A DNA stretch of 64,000 nt from CANKJK01 sp040081715 (GCA_040081715.1 JBEBFY010000008.1:1-64000); one strand, 5' to 3'; shown: positions 9,314-17,857, numbered from the stretch's first letter. Notes: generated by a model not told the origin, from the sequence alone. Numbers and translations: made by a program.

Positions 9314-10140
9314 TGCCGCCGTACTGCATTCCGATCGGCGAGGCGGCCCACGAGCCGCTCTTTGGCGGCAAGGCCGTCAGTCTGGGTACGGCGATCCGCG
9401 CCGGACTCCCCGTGCCGGGCGGACTCGCGATCGCATCGCCGCTCGTGGACCGGATTGCAGGCGGTGACGCCGGCGCTCTTGACGAACTCCTGCGCCACGC
9501 CCACCTGCCGGACGGCCGGCTCGCCGTGCGCTCCTCGGCCGTTGGCGAGGATTCCTCGGGCGCCAGCTTTGCGGGCCAGCATCAGACCGTGCTCAACGTA
9601 CGCGCCGCCGGCGTATTCGACGCGGTGGTCGCCGTGTGGGAATCCGGTCGATCCGAGGCGGCGCTCGCGTATCGCCGCAGGCAGGGCCTCCCGATGGATC
9701 CGGCCGTCGGCGTCGTCGTGCAGTTACTGGTGGAGCCTCTCGCGGCCGGGGTCCTGTTTACCCGCAACCCGATCACCGGTGTGCGTGAGCGGATGATTGA
9801 AGCGGCGTGGGGCCTCGGCGAAGTCGTAGTGAGCGGGGCGGTGACGCCGGATTCGTTCAGGTTGAGCCACGCAGGCGAACTGCTCGAGGCCACACCGGGC
9901 TTCAAGGACATCCGCGTGTGGTGGGCCGAGCACGGCCACGGCACGGATACGCATCCCGTTCCGGAGGAACACCACTCGACGCTGTGCCTGGACCACAACC
10001 ACCTCGCGGCCCTTCACGAACTCGCGTCGCGGTGCGAGGCGGTGTACGGCCCCGACCTCGATCTCGAGTGGGCGGTGGACGCGCTGGGCGGCGTGCATCT
10101 GCTCCAGGCGCGCCCCATCACGACGACGGCCGGACGATGA
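9313..10140 (+). CDS. PEP/pyruvate-binding ATP-grasp protein (PPDK_N domain) as separate subunit
   Basis: A 275-residue stand-alone ATP-grasp domain of the PEP synthase/pyruvate phosphate dikinase N-terminal type. It shows FGGKAVSLGTAIRAGLPVPG, the LAVRSSAVGEDSSGASFAGQ phosphate-binding loop, VLFTRNPITGVRERMIEAAW (Mg/ATP site), and a closing DLEWAVDALGGVHLLQARPI. It lacks middle and swivel domains, which the preceding gene supplies. Its TGA overlaps the ATG of the following MFS gene (ATGA), so the three genes are translationally coupled. Together the two halves could perform an ATP-dependent phosphotransfer through His to a small molecule; that pairing is inference from adjacency and complementary domains. 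Confidence 0.8.
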   Translation: MPPYCIPIGEAAHEPLFGGKAVSLGTAIRAGLPVPGGLAIASPLVDRIAGGDAGALDELLRHAHLPDGRLAVRSSAVGEDSSGASFAGQHQTVLNVRAAGVFDAVVAVWESGRSEAALAYRRRQGLPMDPAVGVVVQLLVEPLAAGVLFTRNPITGVRERMIEAAWGLGEVVVSGAVTPDSFRLSHAGELLEATPGFKDIRVWWAEHGHGTDTHPVPEEHHSTLCLDHNHLAALHELASRCEAVYGPDLDLEWAVDALGGVHLLQARPITTTAGR

Positions 10141-11510
10141 CCTCGGCCGGACCGGCTGCCAGCACCAACACGCAGTTGCTGACGGCGGTGGCCATCGCCG
10201 CCGCGCTCACGCCGCTCAACTCCACGATGATCGCCGTGGCACTGCCGGGGATGGCGACCGGCTTCGGCGTGGAGCCGTCGAGCGTGACCCTCTCGGTCAT
10301 CACCGGGTACCTCCTGGCCACGATCGTGTGTCAGATGCCGGCGGGCAGCGTGGCCGATCGCCTGGGGTACGACAGGGCGCTCACCATCGGCCGATGGATC
10401 TTCGCGGCCGGTGCGCTGGCAGCGGTGGTGGCGCCCGCGCTGCCGGTCGTCGTGGCCGGCCGCCTGCTCATGGCCGCCGGGGGCTCGCTCATGGTGCCCA
10501 CCGCGATGGCCCTGTTGCGGGTGGCCGTTCCGCCTGAGCGGCGCGCCCGCGCCTTCGGCACGATGGGGGCGGTGATGGGCGGCGCGGCAGCCGCAGGTCC
10601 GGCCATCGGCGGCCTCATGCTGACCCGTTTCGGGTGGCGGTCGCTCTTTCTCATCAACATCCCGCTGATCGCGTTGTCGTGGCTACTGCAGGGACGCACG
10701 GCAGCACCGGCAGCGCCGGCACGCGAGCGCAAGCCCTTCGACTGGCTGGGCACTGCGCTGCTGGGCACCGCGCTCGTGCTGCTCGTCGCCGCGTCGCGCA
10801 CATCGCCCGCCCTCGCCGGGACATTGGCGGTTGCGGGGGTCGCACTGCTGGCCGTGCTGGTGCGCCACGAGCGCCGCGCCCCGGCGCCCATCATCGACCT
10901 CTCCCTGTTCCGCAACAGCGGGTTCCTCTCGGGCTCAGCCGTCATCGCGCTCCAGAATCTGGGGATGTATTCGCTCCTCGCCCTCGTCCCCTTCTACTTC
11001 GGCGCTGGCCGCGATACCGCCGGAGCGGCACGGGTGAGCCTCGCCATCGTGGCCATGACCGCGGCCATGGCCATCTCGTCTCCCTTCGGCGGCTGGATGG
11101 CCGATCGACTGGGCCTGAAGACGATGGTCGTCACCGGCGGACTCCTGGGGGCGGCGGGGATCCTGTGGCTGTCGCTCCTGCCGGCCAGTGCCTCGCCCCT
11201 CGCAATTAGCCTCCGGTTGCTCGTGGTCGGCTTGGCGCTCGGTGTCTCAACCGGCCCCGCGCAGGCCGGTGCCCTCGAGGCCGTACACGCCACACAGAGC
11301 GGCATGGCCGCTGCGGGGCTCTCCATGCTGCGGTATCTCGGGGGCATCACCGGCACCGTGATCCTCGGGTACGCGATGAGCGGCCCTGGCCCGCAGCACG
11401 CGGCGATGCTCGTCTTCGTCGGCGCCTTCGTGGTCGCCGCGCTCGCCGGTTTCGGCATTCCGGACCTGCGCGCTTCGCAGGCACCGGCCGCACAGGCCGT
11501 CAACAGCTAA
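10137..11510 (+). CDS. MFS drug/proton antiporter, DHA2-like
   Basis: A 457-residue membrane protein with about 14 hydrophobic segments. It carries the family motif C-like start LTPLNSTMIAVALPGMATGF, the motif A-like GSVADRLGYDRALTIGRWIF and RLLMAAGGSLMVPTAMALLR. This is the EmrB/QacA-type exporter pattern, an inner-membrane proton antiporter. The ATG at 10137 overlaps the stop of the ATP-grasp gene. Its coupling to a rifampicin-phosphotransferase-like pair suggests export of, or resistance to, the molecule that pair modifies; this is a contextual inference. Confidence 0.8.
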   Translation: MTSAGPAASTNTQLLTAVAIAAALTPLNSTMIAVALPGMATGFGVEPSSVTLSVITGYLLATIVCQMPAGSVADRLGYDRALTIGRWIFAAGALAAVVAPALPVVVAGRLLMAAGGSLMVPTAMALLRVAVPPERRARAFGTMGAVMGGAAAAGPAIGGLMLTRFGWRSLFLINIPLIALSWLLQGRTAAPAAPARERKPFDWLGTALLGTALVLLVAASRTSPALAGTLAVAGVALLAVLVRHERRAPAPIIDLSLFRNSGFLSGSAVIALQNLGMYSLLALVPFYFGAGRDTAGAARVSLAIVAMTAAMAISSPFGGWMADRLGLKTMVVTGGLLGAAGILWLSLLPASASPLAISLRLLVVGLALGVSTGPAQAGALEAVHATQSGMAAAGLSMLRYLGGITGTVILGYAMSGPGPQHAAMLVFVGAFVVAALAGFGIPDLRASQAPAAQAVNS

Positions 11511-11549
11511 GGGCCTGGCCAGAGTCCATCATCACGACAGAAGGCTACG

Positions 11550-12077
11550 ATGTCTTCACCCGATCCCCGTTATCCGCTTGGCCCGCTCGACCTGACGATT
11601 CCCATCACGCCAGCGCTCCGCGCGTCCGCCATCGACGACATCGCGGCGCTCCCGGAACGATTCAGGGCGGCGGTGGCGGGGCTCGCCGACGCGCAGCTCG
11701 ACACGCCGTATCGCGAGGGCGGCTGGACCGTGCGCCAGCTCGTGCATCACGTCGCCGACAGCCACATGAACGGCTACATCAGGTTGAAGCTGGGCCTGAC
11801 TGAGGACCAGCCCACGATCAAGCCGTACGCGGAGGCACGCTGGGCGGAGTTGCCGGACAGCCGGCTCCCGGTCGGGATCTCCCTCGACATCCTCGACAAC
11901 GTGCACGCGCGGTGGACGGTGCTGTGGCGCGCCCTGGATCAGGGGGCGTTCGAGCGCACGTTCCTGCATCCGGAGCTCGGGCCGCTCACGCTGGACCGCC
12001 ATCTGCAGATCTACGCCTGGCACTCGCGTCATCACACGGCGCACGCCATGGCCCTTCGCGCGGCCAAAGGCTGGTAG
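11550..12077 (+). CDS. DinB/YfiT-like metal-dependent thiol transferase
   Basis: A 175-residue four-helix-bundle protein of the DinB superfamily. It opens with YPLGPLDLTIPITPALRASA and has GGWTVRQLVHHVADSHMNGY, carrying the first metal-binding histidine, and a closing WHSRHHTAHAMALRA with the other two. This layout matches YfiT/BstA-type putative bacillithiol S-transferases, which bind a divalent metal with three histidines. Whether this organism makes bacillithiol cannot be judged here. It lies 13 bases before the microcompartment gene and could share its transcript. Confidence 0.8.
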   Translation: MSSPDPRYPLGPLDLTIPITPALRASAIDDIAALPERFRAAVAGLADAQLDTPYREGGWTVRQLVHHVADSHMNGYIRLKLGLTEDQPTIKPYAEARWAELPDSRLPVGISLDILDNVHARWTVLWRALDQGAFERTFLHPELGPLTLDRHLQIYAWHSRHHTAHAMALRAAKGW

Positions 12078-12089
12078 TATCAGGGCCTC

Positions 12090-12401
12090 ATGACAGCCAA
12101 ACGCGCTGACGGCGGCGAACCTCGCGAGGTGGGCGACGCGCTCGGCATGATCGAGACGCGCGGCTTCATCGGCATGATCGAAGCGGCCGACGCCATGCTC
12201 AAGACGGCCAACGTCACGCTGGTGGGTTGGGAAAAGGTGGACGCCGGCCTTGTGACGGCGATCATCCGCGGCGATGTCGGGTCGGTCAAAGCCGCCACCG
12301 ACGCCGGCGCCGCCGCAGCCCGCCGCGTGGGCGAACTGGTCGGCGTGCACGTCATTCCGAGGCCGGCCGACGACCTCGAGACAATTTTTCCGATCCGCTA
12401 G
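12090..12401 (+). CDS. bacterial microcompartment shell protein, BMC-H (PduA/EutM/CcmK-like)
   Basis: A 103-residue single-BMC-domain protein: GMIETRGFIGMIEAADAMLK, then ANVTLVGW, then LVTAIIRGDVGSVKAATDAG and VHVIPRP. This is the hexamer-forming shell tile of protein-bound organelles. Two features stand out. It has a 16-residue hydrophilic extension before the domain. The pore loop reads EKVDAGLV, where PduA-type proteins have EKIGSGLV, so an aspartate replaces the glycine that lines the central pore. No other shell protein, encapsulated enzyme or vertex (BMC-P) gene occurs in the window, so it is a satellite gene or an orphan. The last 50 bases overlap the convergent merR gene. Confidence 0.88.
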   Translation: MTAKRADGGEPREVGDALGMIETRGFIGMIEAADAMLKTANVTLVGWEKVDAGLVTAIIRGDVGSVKAATDAGAAAARRVGELVGVHVIPRPADDLETIFPIR

Positions 12402-12846
12402 TCCGCTTCCGCCGCACCCGTACCACGAGCGGGCGGAGTTTCTTTTCATCCGGTTCCACCAACAGCGCCTGAGCCGGGTCCGCCAGATCGAACAGGTGGC
12501 CGTCGGCGTCCCGCACATAGAGCTCGTCCCCGGCAATCATCAGCGTGAGCGGTCCTTCCTCGCCGATCACCTCGTAGAGCCGCACGCCGAACACGTCGCG
12601 CAGGGCCGCGAGCAGGTGCCGGATCTGCGGCACGGAGAATCCGCGGCGCAGCAGATCCGCGAGCAACTGCAGTTCAATCACATCCAGCGGGGAATACCGC
12701 CGCTCGGTGAAGCCGCCGGCTTCGGTCTTCTTTGTGGCCACCGCGGCTGAAAAGAGGCGCCGCGCATCCCACCACTGGAGCTGCCGGGCGGTCAGGCCGG
12801 TGAGCGAAGCGACCTCGCGGGACGAATAAGACCGCTTCAGCCTCAC
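12352..12846 (-). CDS. MerR-family transcriptional regulator
   Basis: A 164-residue protein with an N-terminal MerR winged helix (SSREVASLTGLTARQLQWWD, GFTERRYSPLDVIELQLLAD, then RGFSVPQIRHLLAAL). The C-terminal half (VFGVRLYEVIGEEGPLTLMI, YVRDADGHLFDL) is not the usual coiled-coil plus metal-binding tail and resembles a small sensing domain with a Leu-rich end; no cysteine cluster is seen, so metal sensing is unlikely. Its ATG overlaps the stop of the pterin dehydratase (ATGA), so the two are one operon. Its 3' end overlaps the BMC gene end-to-end on the opposite strand. Confidence 0.75.
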   Translation of the reverse strand: MRLKRSYSSREVASLTGLTARQLQWWDARRLFSAAVATKKTEAGGFTERRYSPLDVIELQLLADLLRRGFSVPQIRHLLAALRDVFGVRLYEVIGEEGPLTLMIAGDELYVRDADGHLFDLADPAQALLVEPDEKKLRPLVVRVRRKRTSGSEKLSRGRRPASE

Positions 12847-13133
12847 GCGTCCGGTTCCGCCTGCCCGTTCGCCATGCGGGCACCGGCGACATCCCGTGCC
12901 GTCAGACCACCCTCGTCATGCGTCGTGAAGGCAACGGTCACGCGCCGGTAGTGGATGGTGATATCAGGGTGGTGGCCGGACCCTTCCGACTCCGGCACGA
13001 GGCGCTGGACGAAGGCGACGGCGGCGGGGAATCCGGAGAAGACGAACTGCCGCTCGATGACGTTGCCCACTCGGGTCCAGCCGGGGAGCGCAGCCAAGTC
13101 ACGCGCGACCTCCGCGTCGGTCAGCAAGGCCAT
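12843..13133 (-). CDS. phhB: 4a-hydroxytetrahydrobiopterin dehydratase (pterin-4a-carbinolamine dehydratase)
   Basis: A 96-residue protein with the family active-site signature EGSGHHPDITIHYRRVTVAF followed by THDEGGLTARD. It dehydrates 4a-hydroxytetrahydropterin in recycling of the cofactor of aromatic amino acid hydroxylases (EC 4.2.1.96); stand-alone members also act in other pterin or folate contexts. The length is normal for the family. No phenylalanine hydroxylase lies nearby; the downstream partner is a MerR regulator. ThiO-like oxidase follows on the same strand with a 20-base gap. Confidence 0.88.
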   Translation of the reverse strand: MALLTDAEVARDLAALPGWTRVGNVIERQFVFSGFPAAVAFVQRLVPESEGSGHHPDITIHYRRVTVAFTTHDEGGLTARDVAGARMANGQAEPDA

Positions 13134-13153
13134 ATGCCCTGCATGATACGGCC

Positions 13154-14251
13154 CTACAACCCGAACCGGGCGGGGGCCATCAGGGCCAGCTCCGGCCCCT
13201 CGCGGCCGTCGACGACCAGGTCGGCCACGAGGTCAGCCGTCAGTGGTGCGAGCAGGACGCCGTTTCGGTAGTGTCCGGTGGCGAAGATCACGCGCGGATT
13301 GGCCGCGGCCCGGCCAATGACGGGTACGCCGTCCGGTGTGCCCGGGCGCAATCCGACGCGCACCTCCTGCAGGTCCGCCAGGGCGCTGGCCGGGAGCAGT
13401 TCCGCCGCCGCGCGCCGTAATCCCTGCACGCCCTCGTCGGTGGGCCGCTCGTCGAAGCCCACCTGCTCGACGGTGCCGCCGACGAGCAGGCTCCCGTCGG
13501 TCCATGGCACGAGGTAGCAGTCGGTCCCCCAGACGACGCGTGAGGCCAGCGGTGCAGCGGCGCGGAGATGCAGGAGCTGGCCGCGCACGGGTGTCACCGG
13601 TGTGGCGGCGGTGGGTGTGAACACGTCCTGACCCGACCAACTGCCGGCGGCCAGTACCGCGCAGTCTGCCTCGATCACGCGGTCGCCGCATTGCGCCGTG
13701 ATGCCGCTCGCGCCTGACTCCACGGCATCCACGCGCACACCGGCATGAATGGTGGCGCCTGCTCGTTCGGCCGCGTCGGCCAGCGCCAGTGTCAGGTCGC
13801 GCGCGCGGACAAAACCCTGTTCGGGCAGCAGGAGCCCGGCCCGCACGCCCAGGCCAACGCCGGGTTCCATGGCCAGAACCGCTGCCCTGTCGAGCCACCG
13901 GATCGGCACACCACGCGCCTCGTGTCGCGCGGCGTCCGCACGAAGCGCGGTTTCCTGCGCCGCGTTCAGCGCCACTTCCACGGTGCCCGTCCGCTGATAC
14001 TCCACGTCGACCCGTGACTCCTCGCGCACCCGCGCGATGAACGCGTCGTACCGCCGCAGGCTGGCCTCACCAAGTGCGAGCAGGCCGCCCGAGTGCGCCT
14101 CGATCCACGGGGCGAGGACTCCGGCAGCCGCCTGCGTGGACCCGCCCGCCGGCCCGCGCATGTCAACCAGGTCGACGTTGACACTTCGCCTCGCCAGGGC
14201 ATGTGCCACCGCGCAGCCCACGACCCCGGCACCAATCACCAGCACCTTCAC
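13154..14251 (-). CDS. thiO: glycine oxidase ThiO-like FAD-dependent oxidase
   Basis: A 365-residue DAO-family flavoprotein. The GTG at 14251 places the dinucleotide-binding motif VLVIGAGVVGCAVAHALARR directly at the N-terminus, so I prefer it to the longer open frame. Other markers are GPAGGSTQAAAGVLAPW after the first strand, VTPVRGQLLHLR, TDGSLLVGGTVEQVGFDE and the C-terminal VRVGLRPGTPDGVPVIG and GHYRNGVLLAPLTA, all as in ThiO. ThiO oxidises glycine to iminoglycine for the thiazole of thiamine. No other thi gene is in the window, so the pathway role is inferred from the family. Confidence 0.8.
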   Translation of the reverse strand: MKVLVIGAGVVGCAVAHALARRSVNVDLVDMRGPAGGSTQAAAGVLAPWIEAHSGGLLALGEASLRRYDAFIARVREESRVDVEYQRTGTVEVALNAAQETALRADAARHEARGVPIRWLDRAAVLAMEPGVGLGVRAGLLLPEQGFVRARDLTLALADAAERAGATIHAGVRVDAVESGASGITAQCGDRVIEADCAVLAAGSWSGQDVFTPTAATPVTPVRGQLLHLRAAAPLASRVVWGTDCYLVPWTDGSLLVGGTVEQVGFDERPTDEGVQGLRRAAAELLPASALADLQEVRVGLRPGTPDGVPVIGRAAANPRVIFATGHYRNGVLLAPLTADLVADLVVDGREGPELALMAPARFGL

Positions 14252-14345
14252 ATCGCGAGTGTATCTGTCTCGGCACCAGGCCCGTTTGTGCGAGGGAACG
14301 TGGTCGGGCGCTGTGTATTTTCGGGATGACGGTGTGGCCACAATA

Positions 14346-14363
14346 CCCGGCCGGACGGCCGGG
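14346..14363 (+). other. stem-loop in the divergent thiO / 14452 spacer
   Basis: A perfect 7-bp stem (CCCGGCC at 14346-14352 with GGCCGGG at 14357-14363, loop GGAC) lies about 90 bases before the gene at 14452. There is no run of T, so it is not an obvious terminator. It could be a leader structure or a protein site. The rest of the 200-base spacer shows no clear promoter to me. Confidence 0.3.
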
Positions 14364-14451
14364 TGGTCTCGAAAAGTCACGGGCAATCCGCAGGCACCCC
14401 GGGCACGAGCCTTGCTCATGGCAGTCCAGTGACCAATCACTGGAGCAGACC

Positions 14452-15381
14452 ATGACATTCACCAGGACAAGCGTGGCACTCATCGCGGCCGGCAGTCTGG
14501 CCCTCGGCGTCGGCGGCGCCTGGCTGCTGACGCGACCGTCCGGCGAACCCGTCCCGAGCGCCACAGAGACACAGGCTGCGGTGCAACCCGCCATCGAATC
14601 CGCCGCCCCAGCGCCAGCTGCCGCGGCCGACCCTGCCCCAGCGGCGGCACCAGCACCAAGCCCGGCGCGCATCGGGGCCACTGAGCCCAGAAGGCCGGCG
14701 TCTCAGGCCTCGCGCCCGGCGGCGACGCAGCAGGGCACGACCGGTCGGGTGCCGGACGTGAAAGCGCCCACCCCTGTTGAGGAGACACGCCCGGCAGCCG
14801 CTCCTGCTACGAGGGCAGTGGCTGCGCCGGCTCCCCAGCCCACGCCGGAGCGGCTGTTCGAGGAACTGGTGGTGTCGGCCAGCACCGTCCTGAGTCTGCG
14901 GATCGACGCGGCGGTGTCGAGCGAAAGTGCGAGCGTCGAGGACCGGGTGACGGCGACTGTGACACGTGACATCCGCGTGGGCGACCGGGTGGCCATTCCC
15001 TCGGGCTCCATCGCGCACGGCGAAGTCACGCTCGTGGAGCGGGGCGGAAAGGTGAAGGATCGGTCTCGCCTCGGCGTGCGCTTCACGTCGATCGCGCTCG
15101 GCAACGGGACCCGCGTGCCGATCGAGTCCGCCGTGATCGTGCGCGAGGGTGCGTCCGCCACAAAGGAAAGCACCGCGAAGATCGGCGGCGGGGCGATCGG
15201 CGGCGCCATCGTCGGCGGAATCATCGGCGGCAAGAAAGGTGCGGCGATCGGCAGCACAGTGGGTGCTGGCGCCGGCACTGCCGCCGTCATGGCAGGGGGC
15301 CGCAACGCGGCAACGCTGGAGCCCGGAGAAGCGGTCAGCCTGCCGTTGACGAAGCCTGCGGCGGTGACGGTCGATCGCTGA
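14452..15381 (+). CDS. envelope protein with proline/alanine-rich linker, beta domain and glycine zipper
   Basis: A 309-residue protein starting at ATG 14452 after a GGAG. Residues 1-26 form a signal or anchor helix (LIAAGSLALGVGGAWLL). Residues 35-130 are Ala/Pro-rich and look like a periplasm-spanning linker. Residues 140-245 form a beta domain (VTRDIRVGDRVAIPSGSIAH, then VKDRSRLGVRFTSIAL) reminiscent of TrbI/VirB10-like sheets. The end has a glycine zipper (KIGGGAIGGAIVGGIIGGKK) that could insert in a membrane. I do not know its function. It diverges from thiO and ends before a tandem repeat. Confidence 0.65.
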   Translation: MTFTRTSVALIAAGSLALGVGGAWLLTRPSGEPVPSATETQAAVQPAIESAAPAPAAAADPAPAAAPAPSPARIGATEPRRPASQASRPAATQQGTTGRVPDVKAPTPVEETRPAAAPATRAVAAPAPQPTPERLFEELVVSASTVLSLRIDAAVSSESASVEDRVTATVTRDIRVGDRVAIPSGSIAHGEVTLVERGGKVKDRSRLGVRFTSIALGNGTRVPIESAVIVREGASATKESTAKIGGGAIGGAIVGGIIGGKKGAAIGSTVGAGAGTAAVMAGGRNAATLEPGEAVSLPLTKPAAVTVDR

Positions 15382-15420
15382 CGCGGTCGGTTGCGCTGTC
15401 GACTCCGTACCACGCCGTTC

Positions 15421-15488
15421 TTCGCTGTCAGACCGGCGCCGTCAGAGAGGCGCTGTCTGAGAGGCGCCGTCAGAGAGCTGCTGTCAGG
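15421..15488. repeat. tandem 14-bp minisatellite
   Basis: Three consecutive 14-base units follow the pattern GGCGCYGTCWGAGA (15435-15448, 15449-15462, 15463-15476), with degenerate half units on both sides. The array fills the convergent spacer and touches the last codon of the sixA-like gene. Such arrays change length by slippage. Confidence 0.75.
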
Positions 15489-15933
15489 TGGGCTCGATCC
15501 TCCAGCGTTCGATGTATCGGTCTTCCCGCCACTCGAGCGCCACCGCGCCATTGAGCGGGAAGGACACCGGCGACTGATCGGGATGTGCGCCCAACAGCAG
15601 TTGGAGAATTCTGGGCAGACTCGGCATGTGACCGACCACCGCGATCTGGCGGTCCTCACCAATAAGCATGTCCCGGGTCCACTCAGGGGGGTCCGTCGGC
15701 TGCAGGCCCCGAACGGCCGTGATCGACGCAAACGGATTGCACACCCGCCAGAACACGTCCGCGGTCTGGCGTGCGCGATGCTTGCCGCTGTGCCAGATCA
15801 CCTCCGGTTTCGCGCCCCTGGCGGCGGCCTCACGGGCCATGAGTTCAGCCTGAGCCCGCCCCCTGGCTGAGAGGGGTCGCATCGGGTCAACCCCTGGGGG
15901 CTCGGCCTCGGCGTGGTGCACCAGCAGGACCAT
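15484..15933 (-). CDS. sixA: SixA-like phosphohistidine phosphatase
   Basis: A 149-residue histidine-phosphatase-superfamily protein. It has VLLVHHAEAE at the N-terminus, PLSARGRAQAELMAREA, the second catalytic block VWHSGKHRARQTADV-type (here IWHSGKHRARQTA) and VVGHMPSL near residue 100 carrying the second catalytic histidine. SixA removes phosphate from phosphohistidine, for example in phosphotransfer proteins. The usual RHG triad at the start is HHA here: the catalytic histidine is kept while the first arginine is replaced. It is divergent from metK, whose promoter lies in the 144-base spacer. Confidence 0.75.
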   Translation of the reverse strand: MVLLVHHAEAEPPGVDPMRPLSARGRAQAELMAREAAARGAKPEVIWHSGKHRARQTADVFWRVCNPFASITAVRGLQPTDPPEWTRDMLIGEDRQIAVVGHMPSLPRILQLLLGAHPDQSPVSFPLNGAVALEWREDRYIERWRIEPT

Positions 15934-15939
15934 CCCGGT

Positions 15940-15945
15940 TATACT
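15940..15945 (+). promoter_or_regulatory. -10 box of the metK promoter (candidate)
   Basis: TATACT matches the consensus in five of six positions. It would start transcription near 15952, giving a leader of about 125 bases. No good -35 hexamer is visible at the right distance (best GTGCAC), so an activator or a weak promoter is possible. Confidence 0.4.
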
Positions 15946-15973
15946 GGCACGTTCGAGCGCACGGCGATTTCAC

Positions 15974-16059
15974 CGACTTGATGGGCCGCGTTCCGGGATT
16001 CCCCGGCGCTCTCTTCTATCTAAGTCGCGCACCGGCCCGCGACTGTCGCGGGCTTTTTT
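15974..16059 (+). promoter_or_regulatory. metK leader: candidate riboswitch with antiterminator/terminator switch
   Basis: Three helices that exclude one another can be drawn. (1) A closing stem CGACTT (15974-15979) with AAGTCG (16022-16027) encloses 42 bases that contain a CCGGG/CCCGG hairpin (15993-15997 with 16002-16006). (2) AGTCGCG (16023-16029) pairs perfectly with CGCGACT (16038-16044). (3) GCCCGCGA (16035-16042) pairs perfectly with TCGCGGGC (16046-16053), followed by six T: an intrinsic terminator 18 bases before metK. Helix 1 removes the 5' strand of helix 2, and helix 2 removes the 5' arm of helix 3. This is the logic of an OFF riboswitch. With metK downstream, S-adenosylmethionine is the obvious ligand candidate. 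I cannot match the core to a SAM riboswitch class I know. Confidence 0.6.
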
Positions 16060-16077
16060 GTGAGTTGAAGGAGCAAC

Positions 16078-17187
<1,110 letters not shown>

Positions 17188-17220
17188 ACGGCGAGCCGTT
17201 TACCAGGCCGCGGAACGACG

Positions 17221-17260
17221 AAGGGCGCCTCGATGCTTCGGCATCAGGCGCCCTTGTTCA
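17221..17260 (+). terminator. intrinsic terminator after metK
   Basis: A long hairpin: AAGGGCGCCT (17221-17230) pairs with AGGCGCCCTT (17246-17255), and an inner GATGC/GCATC stem closes with a TTCG tetraloop. A short T-rich tail follows (TTGTTC). It lies 34 bases after the metK stop and probably also serves the convergent lipoprotein gene. Confidence 0.8.
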
Positions 17261-17299
17261 TTTGTGAGCGGATCCGCCGGTGCGGCCGCGATCTTCAGA

Positions 17300-17791
17300 T
17301 CAGAAGAATTCGTACCACCTGGGCGGCCGGCGCGTGACGAGCGCCTGCACCGCCGCCATCTGTTCGAGGATCGCGCCCGTATCGGCGACACCGGCCGAGG
17401 TCAGCAGCGCCTTTACCTCTTCCCTGAGGGCCTTGGCCTGCGATGAGCTGATCTCTCGGGCTGCTACGGTCTGCCACAGCGTTGTCCCGAGCTTTACGGC
17501 ATCCGGCATCGTCAGCTTGCCGCCCGACTGCACGGCCCCTGCCACGCGCGTCGCCAGCTCCTGCGTCGGCGCCTCGCCGGCCTTTTCCGGGCACAACTTG
17601 GTGAGGTCGTCGATGAAGTCCTTGGCACCGCTCGGGTCCTTGACCTGGATCGCCATCAGGTCCTTGCCGATGTCACTCATGTCGCCCACGCGATCCGGCG
17701 TGGCGGCATCGAGCATCGGGCCATCGGCCTGTTTGCAGCCGGCCACTCCGAGGGCCAGCATCACCACCGTCGCCATGCCGAACTTCCTCAT
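17300..17791 (-). CDS. predicted lipoprotein of unknown function
   Basis: A 163-residue protein. The ATG at 17791 gives a clean lipoprotein signal: MRKFGMATVVMLALGVAGC with lipobox GVAGC and Cys19. AGGAA lies upstream at proper distance. The mature part is helical and polar (two Cys in total, the second in LTKLCPEKAGE), with no family I recognise. It is convergent with metK. Position in the inner or outer membrane leaflet cannot be decided; residue +2 is Lys, so no inner-membrane retention Asp. Confidence 0.65.
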   Translation of the reverse strand: MRKFGMATVVMLALGVAGCKQADGPMLDAATPDRVGDMSDIGKDLMAIQVKDPSGAKDFIDDLTKLCPEKAGEAPTQELATRVAGAVQSGGKLTMPDAVKLGTTLWQTVAAREISSSQAKALREEVKALLTSAGVADTGAILEQMAAVQALVTRRPPRWYEFF

Positions 17792-17857
17792 ATCGTCTCG
17801 TTTCCTTCCCTGACCACGGGCCTCGCCACGGGGAGCTCGAAAGTTATCACATGCGAC

